This document shows positions 22,407 through 41,968 of a stretch of 64,000 bases of DNA, one piece after another. The DNA is from Mesocentrotus franciscanus (lineage: Eukaryota > Echinodermata > Echinoidea > Camarodonta > Strongylocentrotidae), in the NCBI GenBank assembly GCA_037976565.1, contig CP137668.1:2562261-2626260 (forward strand), in the 5' to 3' direction. A program made the position numbers and the translations under genes. Position 1 is the stretch's first letter. Every line of letters starts with the position of its first letter. The notes below the pieces were generated by a model, which saw nothing but the letters and a program-made list of their open reading frames with translations, was not told the origin of the DNA and did no database searches.

Positions 22407-25400
22407 TCCACTTCTGTCTTTTTCTTGTTCACCTTTTCCCTCACCCTGTCCAGTACCCCTATTTATATTTGATTTTCTCTTCTCAATGATGTGTACCTAA
22501 TATTCACATCTAGTTGACATATTTACGTGTACTAAAACAAACCCATTGCTTTCTTAGTGCTTACTGCGTTGATGTATCCACCAAGTTAGGACAGCACGCT
22601 GTACGAGCCCTGGGTGCTGTATCTCAACTCAATCCAGCCTACACAGGGACGTGTATGGATGCTTTACTGCGTCTTCTTCAGCTTGGAATCGACCGAGTTT
22701 CATCAGCTGTTTTCATAGAGATGCAAGGTGAATACTTCCTTGTTTATTTCTTCAGCGATTAGTAACCTTTTTTTGCTGCACATAACATTTCTAGACAAAG
22801 ATTTGAAGTACCGGGTAATTATGTTTGAGTACCGGTAAGAGTGGACATGTTTTTCAACAGAAAAAAAAACAGGCAATCCAGTGAATCTCTTATTTGATAT
22901 CAAACCTTAACAGTAAAAAGTGTATTAAAACTGATACTGTATTTTACGTGGTTCATTTACTCTCATTCTTTTGCAAATAAAATGGCAAAGTGAACTTGTA
23001 AGATTTAGTTTCGTTTTATCATGGGTTGTTCCAAATACATTTACACTAACTGCAAATTTGCTTTAAAGGTATAGACCATACAGTAGGCTTGCGGGTGCAC
23101 CATGTAATTTCATGTAATTTCATGTAATTTCATGTAATTTCCCCCACGTCCGCACCCCGGTGACTTAAGCTCACGCACGCCAGCTATTCTCCACTCCTGA
23201 CGACGGATAGTCAACCTGTTCGAAACGTCAAGCCACTCCCGCCACTCATCCTCTCCAAGCGCTATAGTTCTCCTTAGAACTATAAGCTAAGAAAGATAAC
23301 CAACAGTCTTTTTCAAGACTACACCAACAGTCCTTTTCAGGACTACACACCCTCAAGAAAGATTACCGGGAGTTCTTTTCAGAACTCCTCAATCCTCCCT
23401 CTCTCTCACATGGTGCACCCGCAAGCCTACTGTATATCTACATCACCATGCAAGCCGATACTTACAAGCAGCATCTAAGGTATAGACCAGTTCTGGTCAT
23501 GCGATTGCATTGTGAAAGAAACGTTGTGGAATCGATCAGAAAAGGTTGATCATCTAGCATATAAGTATTGGTGTGTACTGCAAGGTTTTGGAATCATCAA
23601 AATGATAAGAAATTTGGCCCAGTCTGGTAAAGTTACAAGCACTGTACACAGAAAGATGTATATGGGACTATATACGTGATCGCGATATCTAATCAGTCCG
23701 GATCAATATGATAATTTACCAAATATATCAATAAGTAGATGGTTTCACAGCAAAATTTGTATCATCACATATTAGTCAAAACATATTCTTTCACATGATT
23801 GGTAAAACTGGTCTATACCTTTAAGTGTAGGGTTAACTACATGTATATTTATAATATTTATGTATTGCTTCTTTTTTTTTCTTCCCAGAATTGTTATCCT
23901 TGGAGGGGAAGTACCAGGATTATGTCAGCCAAGTGTTAGACTTGATCCCAGGCTGTTGGTCAAATATAGATCACGAGGATGGCAGATGTGCTATGATATG
24001 GCTAGTTGGACACCATGGACAAGTAAGTTTATATTCAGAGGGTATGAGACTACATGGAATGTGAAACTGCATGTGATTGTAGAGATACCTATACATGAAA
24101 TTCTGATCAAGGAAGACAGGTGATGACATTCAAAATGATGTAGTTAGGGGCTTGTGATAAGCACAGATCTTAGTGGAAAGAGTGATCAACTTATGTGCTC
24201 GGCTTCGCTTTCACTAAATATCCACTATATGACATATAAAATTGAAATAGGATTGGATATGTAAATTTATCCTGATTTAGGACCTGAACTCTCATATGAA
24301 TAGTTGCTGTATGTGAAAGGTACAAGGATATTGTAAGCTTTCCTGTTTGAAAAAAAAACCTTTAGCATGGAATTGTAGTAACATCATAACCATTTGAACA
24401 ACCGGTAGCCATTTTAAAAACTTGTTGATGATTAGATTTTACGTCAATTATACCTTCCCGGAATGCAAGAGGCAACTCAATAATGAAATATTCCATTAAC
24501 TGAATTACTTTCTTCTCTTATTTTGATGTTTTTGTTTCTTTCAGAAATTGCAAGATGCTCCCTACCTCCTTGAGAGTGCAGTTGACAATATAATGGAGGA
24601 GTCTTGTCTGGAGGTCAAAGGTCACCTACTTGGTGCAATCACCAAGTTATTCTTTACCCGTCCTGCAGAATGCCAAGACTCACTTGCCACCATGCTACAA
24701 CATTGCATAGGTAGGAAAAACAAAGTTTTGTTTGTTTTCATGAATATGAAACTTGTACTTAACTCGCTGTAAGAATAAATTGTCTTCATAAAATTTCAAA
24801 TTATATGTATACCTGCTGAAATTTTGAAGTGAAATCTGTGATATTCTGTCTGCTTGTTTTGGTCGCTCTTTGCATGTGGGGAAAAGGGTTGGTAGATCCA
24901 TACAGCGAATTCTACTGGAGTGGCCTTGTTTTTAGGATGATAGGTAAAGGATCTCTCAGTTTTGAAATCCATACATGTTACAAAATAGATCTCAAAACAA
25001 GCCAGGCCAATGTTTTGTTCATTTTTTGTTTCTTTCTTCTTTGCTTTTTTTTTCCAATAGAGAGAATACTAGCAGCAATTTCTTGTGAAATAATTTTGCA
25101 CCTCTTGAGCTTCATTATACATTTCATTAAAAAGACATTTTTACATAAAGATGATGTGAGCATAGATGCACCCTTTGGTGGCCATTGTACATAAATGTGA
25201 ATGGTAAAGGTGAACAACTGTAGAAAGTACTGGCATGCCAGAAATTTATTATTTGCCACTGAAGGGTGGATTAGCTATATAAAAAAATGTACTCCTTTTG
25301 ATATACAGAAACACAGAAAGATGTATTTCTTCAGGAAAGGGCCACGCTGTATTACCAGTTACTACACACAGATGTCAAAAAGGTGAATTGTCTAATGTGG

Positions 25401-28400
25401 AGATTAACTAAACTTAACAAACTATAGTGGCATGAAAATGGCAGATTTTAAAGAAAATGCTGCATCTTGCCGATTGTCAACTGTCTTTCCAGTAGTAAGG
25501 CAGGAATGCATTGAAATAAGTACACTGCAATTCTGACTCTGGTACATGGCTGCATCAGTTAGCAATGTCTTGGATAGGGTGAAAGACAGGTTTGATTGGC
25601 TTCATGCATTTCTATGTGTTCAGTGCCAGTATCACTTACATGCCACTGTACTTTGCTAAGCTACACAAAGATAACAGTTCATAATCTGGTCGATATGCTT
25701 GTGATATCACCTGACACGTATATTAACATTGTATGTCACTATGGCCCCATTTCTGAGTGATGTAAGACCATAGGGGGAGGGAATGGGTCAAGTGGAAATA
25801 TTTCATTATACACCTGCAGGTATTTTCAGAGATTTTCTAATTGTTTTCATTTGGTCAGTTATTTATATGTACATGATGTAAATGCTGAAGCTCTTAGAAT
25901 TGCCTTTTGTAGACATGCAAACATGTCTGTGTATTGTTGTTTTATTCAGGCGAAGCTGGTAATCTGTTCATCTCAGAGATTAAGACCACCATCAAGATAT
26001 TCATCTAGGCAACCCTCTTCACACAACGTCTTCAATAGCTTCCGACTGTTACTAGGTAAGAACTCAACTCAAAGAGATTTGTAATTTATCATTTGAGGTA
26101 GGTACAAAAAATGCCGTGTCATTAGCATATCCATCACATGGTGGAACCAGCATACTGTACACCCCTGCTTGAAGCCCCCCAAAATATCAATATAACTTGC
26201 AATGGGTCTAGATCACAAAGGGATATGCCAATACAATTCCTGGATATGCCACTTACCATTGTCTGCTCTAAAAGAGAGTGATAACCACCAAGAACATAGC
26301 CTACGAAAATATCTTATCCATTTTATCATTACTCATTTACTCAGAAAGGGTTTAAAATTGCACAAAGTTTAAATTCCATTCACATCTTCAGCAGAGAGAT
26401 TTGTAAGATACTTTGTAGAGTTTGAAATCGTTGAAGTCCTAGGTGTATCTTTTATCTTTATGTTTTCAGGATCAGATATCTCTAGCGATGGAATGAACCA
26501 ACCACCACCCTCCTCATCATTGAAACAGTATTCAGTCCGGACCTCCACCACCACTCTACCAGATCCTGGTCCAAGTTTGGCTCCAGAGGGCATGCTCGTT
26601 GATTTAAGCTTAGATGATACCAAGGTACATGATGCAGGAAACCCTGACAAAGATTCAGACACTACCCATGGTCTAGGAGACACAGACATACATCTTCTTG
26701 CAGGGCAAGGAAAAAGCAGTAGCAACGATGACGTTGAGGGGAAAACTGCACCTGGGTCAAGGTCTAGGAAAAAGGAAAGTTTGACATTGCTTCAAGATGG
26801 AAATGACTTACGGGATGTTGTAAGTGCTACAGGTAATGAAGATAAAGAATCTTCAGAAGAAAGGAAAGATCCTATACCACTTCAAAGACATATAGGTGCT
26901 TCTGATGTAGCTTCTTTAGTGTCCAAGGACTTCAAGCACAGTCAGTCATCCTCCTCTCCACCAAAGAACAGTGGGTCTTCTGAAGATACAGTAGGCACCT
27001 TGGATCATCCAGGTTCTAATGATGTTGAAGATCGTGAGAAGGAAGAGAAGAATTTGGGCATCAAAAGTGCAAGCCTTCAGGAGGGAGAGGTGAAGTGCGG
27101 TGTAACATTTGAGCCATTTACACTCTCACCACAGGAGTTTGAAGAAAGATGGATGGCATGGACAAATAGGTATTAATCGGTATTAATCAGTATTTTTATC
27201 CATAGGTGCAGTCATATTGGTAGAAGATTCCAGGAAAGTTCAGTCCTTGAATTTTGATTCCTATAGCCCATCACTGTGACTCCAAATTCTATGAAAACTT
27301 TCCGTCAATATTCTGATTATATACTGAGATAAATTGTTATTCCTTGCATTCTGATTCCCAGAAGTTTTGCCTATGTGCAATGTGAACGTACATGTACACT
27401 ATAAAATAAGGAAGTTATCAAGAATCAAATTACCTTAAATTGGGGCAGTATGAGTGAATCCATAAACTATGAGCAAAGAAACATAATTACTTGGTCATTA
27501 TTTTCTGCAAGTAAAGTCCCAGTCTAGAAAATGAGGCTTGATAAGACACTACTAGTAGCAATTAAATAAGGCATAACCAAGTGGATATAGATTTGTTTTT
27601 TTCTTCATTTTTTAAATTTCCTAATCAGTGAAATGCTGGAAGTGACTGAGGAAAGGCCTTCGATTTTGCTTGAGAGATTCAATGATATTGGATTCCACAC
27701 CATGGCTTCTACACCTACAGAATCAGAGCCTTGGAGAGCATTTCTTTATGCACAGGTAAGTTTTACAATACATGTTGTTATATTCATTATCACCATCTCT
27801 ATCATCATCCTATTATTACCATAATCATCACCATCATAATCATCACCACCATGATCATCACCACCATAATCATCACCACCATAATCATCACACCATAATC
27901 ATCACCACCATAATCACCACCACCATAATCACCACCACCATAATCATCACCACCATAATCATCACCACCATAATCACCACCACCATAATCACCACCACCA
28001 TAATCATCACCACCATAATCATCACCACCATAATCATCACCACCATAATCCTTGTCATCATCTTCATCATCCTCCTCCTCCTCTTTCTCTTCCTCTTTCT
28101 CTCCCTCCTCCTCCTATTCCTTCTCCTCCTCCTGTTCCTCTTTCTCTTCCTCTTTCTCTTCCTCCTCCTCCTATTCCTTCTCCTCATCACCATCATTCCC
28201 AACATCATTCCCAACATCATTATCAACATGAACATCCTCATCCTCATCCTCATCCTCATCCTCATCAACATCCTCATCCTCATCAACATCATCAATGTCA
28301 TTAAAACCATCATCCTCATCATCATCAGTGAAAGAGAATTAGACATGATACATTTTGTATTTATACATATCCATCTACATCACGATTTTATTGCATTTTT

Positions 28401-29568
28401 GTCCAATTACTGTACAAATAAAACAATACTTCTAGTGGTGAATATATAATGTAACACTTACATATATTGAGGTATAAAGCTATGTCACAAGTAATATACA
28501 CAACCCATAAATATGTACAGTTTTCATAATTATGTGGTATATAAAAGTGCAAAACTGGATTACACACATTTACAATATATAACCATCACAGAATCATAAA
28601 CCAAGAACTGATTTCCCTGGATGTGCATGTGCCTTGTACAAACATGCTTGGAATACAGTTTTATTCAGCTACATGTACTGTGTGTTTAAATGAAGTTTTC
28701 CTGGAAGTTCCTGAAGTCCTAAGGAGTTTTAGAGGAATGAGATGTGTTAGAAGTAGCAAATGGTAATATCCACTGACTAGCACACTGATGTATGTATGAC
28801 TGCCATAATGAATAACACTTTCAATGATCTGCTATCATACTGTGCTTCTAGGTATACCCAATATATTAGCTAAATATAGTATTGCATAATTTGTTTATTA
28901 TTGAAAAATATCACAGAATTATCTGGTGACTCGTGCATTTTAGTCAAATTGTTGACTATTTTTATGGATAGAATGGTGTTTACATACTTCCCTCCCTACA
29001 TCTTTCTTTTTATTCTTGAGATATTACTTTCATCTGCTTGCTTTAAAGGCAAATTCTCTGTTCTAAAGTCTCTGGAAAAGCCTATAAATCTTGAATTACT
29101 TTGCAAAATGTGCTGTTTAAGAAAATTATGCCTAGAGTTGACAAAAATGTGTTAATATTTGTACCCATGTCTGAATGCTGAAATACCGTCAAATGATTAA
29201 CCCCTCTTCCTCCTGGTATGTTTGCTCTCTTCATCATTTAAATTCTATCTCCTTGTTTTTTGTATGTTTTTATGTTGCATATATGTGAAGTTTATTAGTT
29301 CACCTTCATTTGGAGTACATGTAAATCACCTATGATGTATGTAAATCTGTGAGATATAAAATTGAAGTAGTCATCTTGCATTTAATTTTCACACTTTCCT
29401 TCTTTGTATATTCTCCTCTGTTTACAGATGGAGAATGGGGAGCTGTTTCTCGTAGAGGCAACAACACATCAGAGAGAGGGACCAAGTTCTTTATGCATCA
29501 AGTCATCTAAATCCAGCTCCTCAATCACAAACAGGGTTATAGCCCTTTTCAAAGAGACATTCCTTTAG
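15710..29568 (+). CDS. AP4B1: AP4B1, AP-4 complex subunit beta-1, 17 exons
   Basis: Large beta subunit of the AP-4 adaptor, which sorts cargo at the trans-Golgi network. Exons: 15710-15759, 16087-16210, 16574-16746, 17303-17433, 18771-18909, 19316-19409, 19800-19923, 20464-20590, 21876-21971, 22558-22727, 23889-24022, 24545-24710, 25309-25382, 25950-26055, 26470-27169, 27629-27755, 29428-29568 (stop TAG). All are GT-AG in consistent phase, 891 aa; human is 739 aa. The adaptin trunk spans about residues 1-560, with hallmark stretches [69 protein letters not shown] and [14 protein letters not shown]. The hinge (570-802) is one 700-nt Ser/Asp/Lys-rich exon and accounts for most of the extra length. 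The beta-4 appendage starts near [15 protein letters not shown] and runs to the stop. A 3' splice site at 15691-15692 suggests an upstream non-coding exon. AATAAA at 30555-30560 is a possible poly(A) signal. Confidence 0.95.
17449..17600. mobile_element. Short inverted-repeat element (MITE) in AP4B1 intron 4
   Basis: agttgacaaaagatttaact at 17466 and the block tgacgatcagccatgca are mirrored by tgcatggctgatcgtca and agtcttttgtcaact ending at 17582, with a short central loop. Weaker complementarity continues outward to about 17449 and 17600. Non-coding. Confidence 0.8.
18343..18543 (-). mobile_element. LINE reverse-transcriptase C-terminal remnant (CR1/L2/RTE-like)
   Basis: The minus-strand frame contains [20 protein letters not shown] followed by [13 protein letters not shown]. 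This is the typical extreme C terminus of non-LTR retrotransposon ORF2 proteins (pattern F-x-x-A-A-P-x-L-W-N-x-L-P). Only this tail remains, as expected for a 5'-truncated LINE. It is antisense within AP4B1 intron 4. Confidence 0.75.
20893..21437. mobile_element. Inverted-repeat DNA element in AP4B1 intron 8
   Basis: ggatactatgtcccatttgc followed by aggccaa near 20902 is matched in inverse by ttggctgcaaaagggacata followed by gtatc near 21407-21431. The termini resemble 30-bp imperfect inverted repeats around about 500 bp of non-coding sequence. Confidence 0.6.
22305..22406. repeat. CT microsatellite in AP4B1 intron 9
   Basis: (CT)n with TTCT and ATCT interruptions; it generates several spurious Leu/Ser open frames. 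Confidence 0.95.
23197..23229 (+). ncRNA. Hammerhead-ribozyme-like core
   Basis: CTGACGA, one extra C, stem GGATAG/CTGTTC with loop TCAAC, then GAAAC and GTC: the order of conserved hammerhead boxes (CUGANGA, stem II, GAAA, cleavage GUC) with a minimal or absent helix III, as described for Penelope-like elements. Two stem II pairs are G-T wobbles. A convincing helix I is not visible, so activity is uncertain. Confidence 0.4.
23261..23388 (+). ncRNA. Four consecutive stem-loops, three histone-3'-end-like
   Basis: Hairpins at 23261-23287 (TATAGTTCT/AGAACTATA, loop CCTT), 23305-23320 (AGTCTT/AAGACT), 23329-23344 (AGTCCT/AGGACT) and 23369-23388 (GGAGTTCT/AGAACTCC). The last three all have the loop TTTC, giving 6-8 bp stems with a UUUC tetraloop, the geometry of the replication-dependent histone mRNA stem-loop. 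The second and third are followed by ACACCA or ACACAC. Confidence 0.6.
27800..28330. repeat. CAT/CAC, TCC and CATCCT simple-sequence tract
   Basis: About 530 bp in the last AP4B1 intron: (CATAATCACCAC)-type repeats to about 28050, TCC/TTC-rich to about 28190, then CATCCT/CATCAA repeats. The His/Ile and Met/Arg open frames over it are repeat artefacts. Confidence 0.95.
28331..29427. other. Remainder of the last AP4B1 intron, no feature seen
   Basis: AT-rich, only short open frames, ends at the 3' splice site ctgtttacag before exon 17. Confidence 0.5.
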
Positions 29569-29808
29569 GAAATTTCCTTTTGACATGCCAGAAACAGCAG
29601 TATTACTAAGAAGGGTTTATTTCCTTCTAAATACTTGCTATCGTGCATATGCTACATGCTTCAGCCAAAGATGAATTGAAATGCAGTATTTTTTTGTCAG
29701 AGTTGGAATAACCAGTATGCATGAAGAGAGGTATGCTCAATGATAAGTTTTTATTTGAAACATTTTAGATCTGGATATAGTGTAAAGAGAATCAAAGATG
29801 AAACCTGG

Positions 29809-29938
29809 CAGCGTTTCACAAAACCGCCATAAGTACAAGTTTGCTGACATCACACTGAAACGTGTATTATAAGATTAACATGTGTTTCAATGGGATGTCA
29901 CTGAAATTGCACTTATGACGGTTTCATGAAACAATGCT
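29809..29938. mobile_element. 130-bp hairpin element in the AP4B1 3' flank
   Basis: gcgtttcacaaaaccgccat followed by aagt at 29811 is the inverse of acttatgacggtttcatgaa followed by acaatgc ending at 29937; inner arms (tgacatcacactgaaac and gtttcaatgggatgtca) also pair. If the poly(A) site near 30555 is used, it lies in the AP4B1 3' UTR. Confidence 0.75.
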
Positions 29939-30554
29939 TCTGACTCATAGAAGATCATGCAAGACATTTTGTGTGGTTGATGAGTATGAGATTATAAATG
30001 GTTTTAGGTTTGATCACTTGCATGTGTAGAGGCACAAGATCTTTTTCTTCCGTTTTTGATTTGATAAAACAAACGCGTCTAAAGACATCAGTCATCATCA
30101 TAAGTTACATCTGAGCAATGTCTTAACTTCAACCAGTCTCTTTTTTCTGCCAGTCTATCAGACGTGATAGTTAGTTGTGTTGAGGTATGATTTTGATTCA
30201 TTTCAATTTTGAGCTATGCAAGTTTTCTCTTCAGGTTACACATGGTATGCTTGAACTACGCTTACTTATATTACTGAAGTACAATAATAGTTTGTTCTAT
30301 TGACAACCATGATACATTAATATACCACATATTATCTGGATCCAATTACCGTTATGTAATTCTCTTTCCTTCCAGTTGTTTTACATATATATACACATGT
30401 ATGTCACATTTTTGTGTAATTCCAGTACAAAAAGAACATTTCACAGATTATCTTGCCACTAAAATAGAATAAGATATCCAACTGAATAACTGAAATACTC
30501 TTAATATTTGATTATAGAATTATAGACATCCATTAGCAATGTACATGTATGTAC

Positions 30555-30560
30555 AATAAA
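30555..30560 (+). terminator. Candidate AP4B1 poly(A) signal
   Basis: AATAAA about 990 nt after the AP4B1 stop codon. Its use is unproven. Confidence 0.35.
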
Positions 30561-30877
30561 TAATTATGTCAGCTTGAACAAATTTTGAAAATACCACAAT
30601 CTAAACCTAAGTTGACAATTCTATTACTAGAAGAATTATTGATCAATGACAGGTAGAAAACAAAACATGTAAGGACCAGCGATAAATATGTATAGAGTTC
30701 TTCAGCCTGTGCCACAAGTACTTGTGTCGCTATTTTAAGCCAAAGAATTTCATATACTTCACTGACAAATCAATTATAGAATGGAGGATATTGATGAACA
30801 ACACTGAGAGATAAAACTAACTTGATATACAAAGGAAACAAAAAAATGAATGAGTAAAAAGAAAAAGAATCATAGTA

Positions 30878-31010
30878 CTAGAAAGACGCCAACTCCTGAA
30901 TAACCACATGTAGAATCTTCACTGATCTGAGTCGCAGCTTATAATGCATTAACTTGCCAACCTCAGAATCTCTCCCGATGTCTGTAGCTGCAAAAGGGTC
31001 CATATAAAAT
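30878..31010 (-). pseudogene. Orphan exon fragment, possibly from a SET-domain (KMT5A-like) protein
   Basis: A minus-strand 3' splice site (tggtttacag) precedes an open frame reading FYMDPFAATDIGRDSEVGKL and ending in TAG at 30878. The spacing D-x-x-x-A-T-D ... G-K-L-M-H resembles the DAT...LGRLINHS region of KMT5A-type SET domains, but the catalytic NHS is absent (MHY instead) and the following beta strands are lost. No partner exons were found between AP4B1 and the collagen-like gene. It may be a relic of a duplicated gene or a chance open frame. Confidence 0.25.
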
Positions 31011-31595
31011 CTGTAAACCATGTTCATATTGCTACATGTACAGTAAATATGATGAATTGAAAGGTTGTACATAGCTACTTGCCCTAGTGCGTTGAGAGTC
31101 TGCCCTGCGGCAAGCGAATGGCAAGCTTACTATCCCTCTCAGGCCAGCCAATTACTCAATTTACATTATTTTTTATTGGGGGTGGATTTGGACAGTATTT
31201 AGACAAGTTATTGGGCAAGTGCCAAAAACAGGGAGGGGGGTCCGATTGTCTTGTCAGGCTAGGGCAGAAACTTCTTTTGCAGTACTCTTTGGTTTGGTAC
31301 ATGAATTGAGTACTGATTTCATTCATAATGGTGTAACACCAACATAGCATTCTCATCATGTTCACAAGACAGTAGATTACGAATGTAAATTTTTGCAAAT
31401 ATATTGTTTTCATGCAACTTTATCACAATAATATAAATAGGAAATGTTCGTGTAGGGCCATGTAACACTAATTTATAGGGTAAAATGGCAAACTAATGAT
31501 GCATTGCTGTGCAATTTAGTGATACACATTTCAGTTCATTATTTGCGGGGCAGTAAGTCTACACACTACATGTACTTACTCTAAAAGACAATGAA
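31011..31595. other. Intergenic, no gene seen
   Basis: No splice-flanked exon or recognisable protein on either strand between the SET-like fragment and the inverted-repeat element at 31596. Confidence 0.5.
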
Positions 31596-31800
31596 TACTG
31601 TAAACGCGGAAATATTCGCGGTACATTAATTTTTCGCGGATTTCGCGCTAAGATTGGCAAGCGCGATTTTTAGAACTCGCAAAAATATAAGCGTGACTTC
31701 TTATGCATGTTTTGAACAGGCTGAATTGCGTGCAACGTGAATGTTTTGGGGTCTCTCAGCGCGAAAAATTAATCACGCAAAAATAACGGCGTTTACAGTA
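31596..31800. mobile_element. 205-bp inverted-repeat element (MITE)
   Basis: Begins tactgtaaacgc and ends gcgtttacagta, a perfect 12-bp terminal inverted repeat. Sub-terminal blocks gcggaaatattcgcgg and the cgcgaaaaattaat family also form partial inverse matches. Non-coding. Confidence 0.85.
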
Positions 31801-31821
31801 GATCATATGGTTTGTTTGTTT

Positions 31822-31876
31822 GGAACCAGAAGGACGCTAACATGATTTTACACAGAGTTAACACCCTTCTGGCTCC
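31822..31876. repeat. Hairpin sharing its arm with the SINE tail at 4886
   Basis: ggaaccagaagg (31822-31833) pairs with ccttctggctcc (31865-31876). The right arm, agttaacacccttctggctc, is the same sequence as the SINE tail at 4885-4904. Confidence 0.7.
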
Positions 31877-32589
31877 ATACAGATTGTACATTGTACTTGG
31901 AACTCTCTTTAATATAAAGCAGGTGTATCAAATTAATGCTGGTCAGCAAAAAAGAATTGATCTTAATCAGAGAAAACTACATCGCCTACATTCTTCGTTA
32001 TCTTCATCTATCTATTACTTTCTCAATCAGGCCAAGCAATGAGCCATAATTTGTGCTAGTGCCAAAGTTCAGTGCAAGGCACACAGAAAAGTCTATTTCA
32101 TTATTTTGTCAAGCCAAGTTATTAAGTTATCCCACTGGTTAAAGTAAAGCTTATTTGTATGTAACAGTATACCAAAGTATTTTTCAAATTTTACTATGCA
32201 AACCCACAATTATTTATCTTTACTTGAAAGTATTATTTTTTGTAATCCCTTATGATCATATATTCTTGAATATATGGCAATAAGTGAATGCTAATGGGTG
32301 AAAGGTCCTGTTTTCAAAGGACACAAACTTATTTAAGTGCAATATCTGAGAAATATGTACTTTTCTTTCACCTATGTCCTTTTAAAAATGTTAATTTTTA
32401 CTCTATATTTTTGTTGTAAGCTAGCTTGGTTCTATGCAAATGCTGCAAAGAGATTTATCATTTCATTAATATAATCCTCCAATTAGAAATGTACTTCATT
32501 ATATTCAATGCATGTCATTTTTGTTGTACTGATATAAAATCATGAATTAAGTTGTAACAAATCGTATCAACTCTTGTATTATTTTGTCA
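31877..32589. other. Downstream flank of the collagen-like gene, no gene seen
   Basis: AT-rich sequence, probably 3' UTR and intergenic. No clear minus-strand AATAAA close to the stop at 32590 was found. Confidence 0.4.
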
Positions 32590-41320
<8,731 letters not shown>

Positions 41321-41916
41321 TGCCAAGACATTGATAAACCTAAAGATGAGAACCATAAAAAGAGATGAAAGAAAGAAAAAATATAACAGTCATGTATGAA
41401 CAAGGATATGATTGTACTGACAAATCGAAGGACATTATTATAGAGAGACATACTAAAGCACTCTGTTCATTTCTGCTATTAACCCAAAATGATGAGTACA
41501 ACTCGAAAATCTTCAGTATGTCTCTTTTAAGTAAAATATATACGTTGAAATATTTTACAGCAGAAACTACACAAGGAATTATTTCTAGAGAATATACAGT
41601 GTATAAATATGGAATGTGGACAATTAATTCTTCAAAGCTAAATATTTGAATAAATACAACCGTTCTTGTATTGAATTAAAACATTCAAGCATAAAATGAA
41701 ACGTAATGTTGTGAAAATATCAAAATTTAACCAGTAAAAACAATAAGGAATTAAACATCATATTTGCCTTCGATTGCACGTATGAATTCATAAAAAATCG
41801 CATACCTAGTCAAGCTTTTTATGCAAAATGGTATCGAATATGTTGTGAGATGCAACATCTACTTTGCATAATCTGTTTTGATCTATGAAGAAGAAGAATT
41901 TAAGTGTACTAGAATT

Positions 41917-41918
<2 letters not shown>

Positions 41919-41955
<37 letters not shown>

Positions 41956-41968
41956 GTCTGTCTCTCTC
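41919..41968. repeat. CT / CTGT microsatellite
   Basis: (CT)n with (CTGT)n. Confidence 0.95.

Larger units (their letters stand above)
23079..23476. mobile_element. 398-bp retroelement-like insertion with inverted repeats, hammerhead-like core and stem-loops
   Basis: aaggtatagacca occurs at 23066-23078 and 23477-23489, a 13-bp target-site duplication. Inside are inverted repeats of 28 bp (23078-23105 and 23408-23435), four tandem copies of catgtaattt (23101-23140), a hammerhead-like core (23197-23229) and four hairpins (23261-23388). No protein is encoded. Long, variable target-site duplications and a hammerhead motif point to a Penelope-like or retrozyme-type element; this classification is inference. 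Confidence 0.65.
23063..23824. mobile_element. TTAA-flanked MITE, interrupted by a second insertion
   Basis: The right end AACTGGTCTATACCTTTAA (23806-23824) is the exact inverse of a left end TTAAAGGTATAGACCAGTT, which is split: 16 bases at 23063-23078 and the last three at 23490-23492. Both ends carry TTAA. Removing the inner insertion and one copy of the 13-bp duplication leaves a MITE of about 350 bp. It lies in AP4B1 intron 10. Confidence 0.85.

Noticed and set aside
23101..23140. Four regularly spaced catgtaattt units considered as a CRISPR-like array
   Set aside because: Pure 10-bp tandem repeat without spacers inside an animal mobile element.
27772..28449. 225-codon plus-strand frame rich in Ile, Thr and Leu, and its 152-codon minus-strand counterpart
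   Set aside because: Both are translations of CAT/CAC/TCC simple repeats inside an AP4B1 intron.
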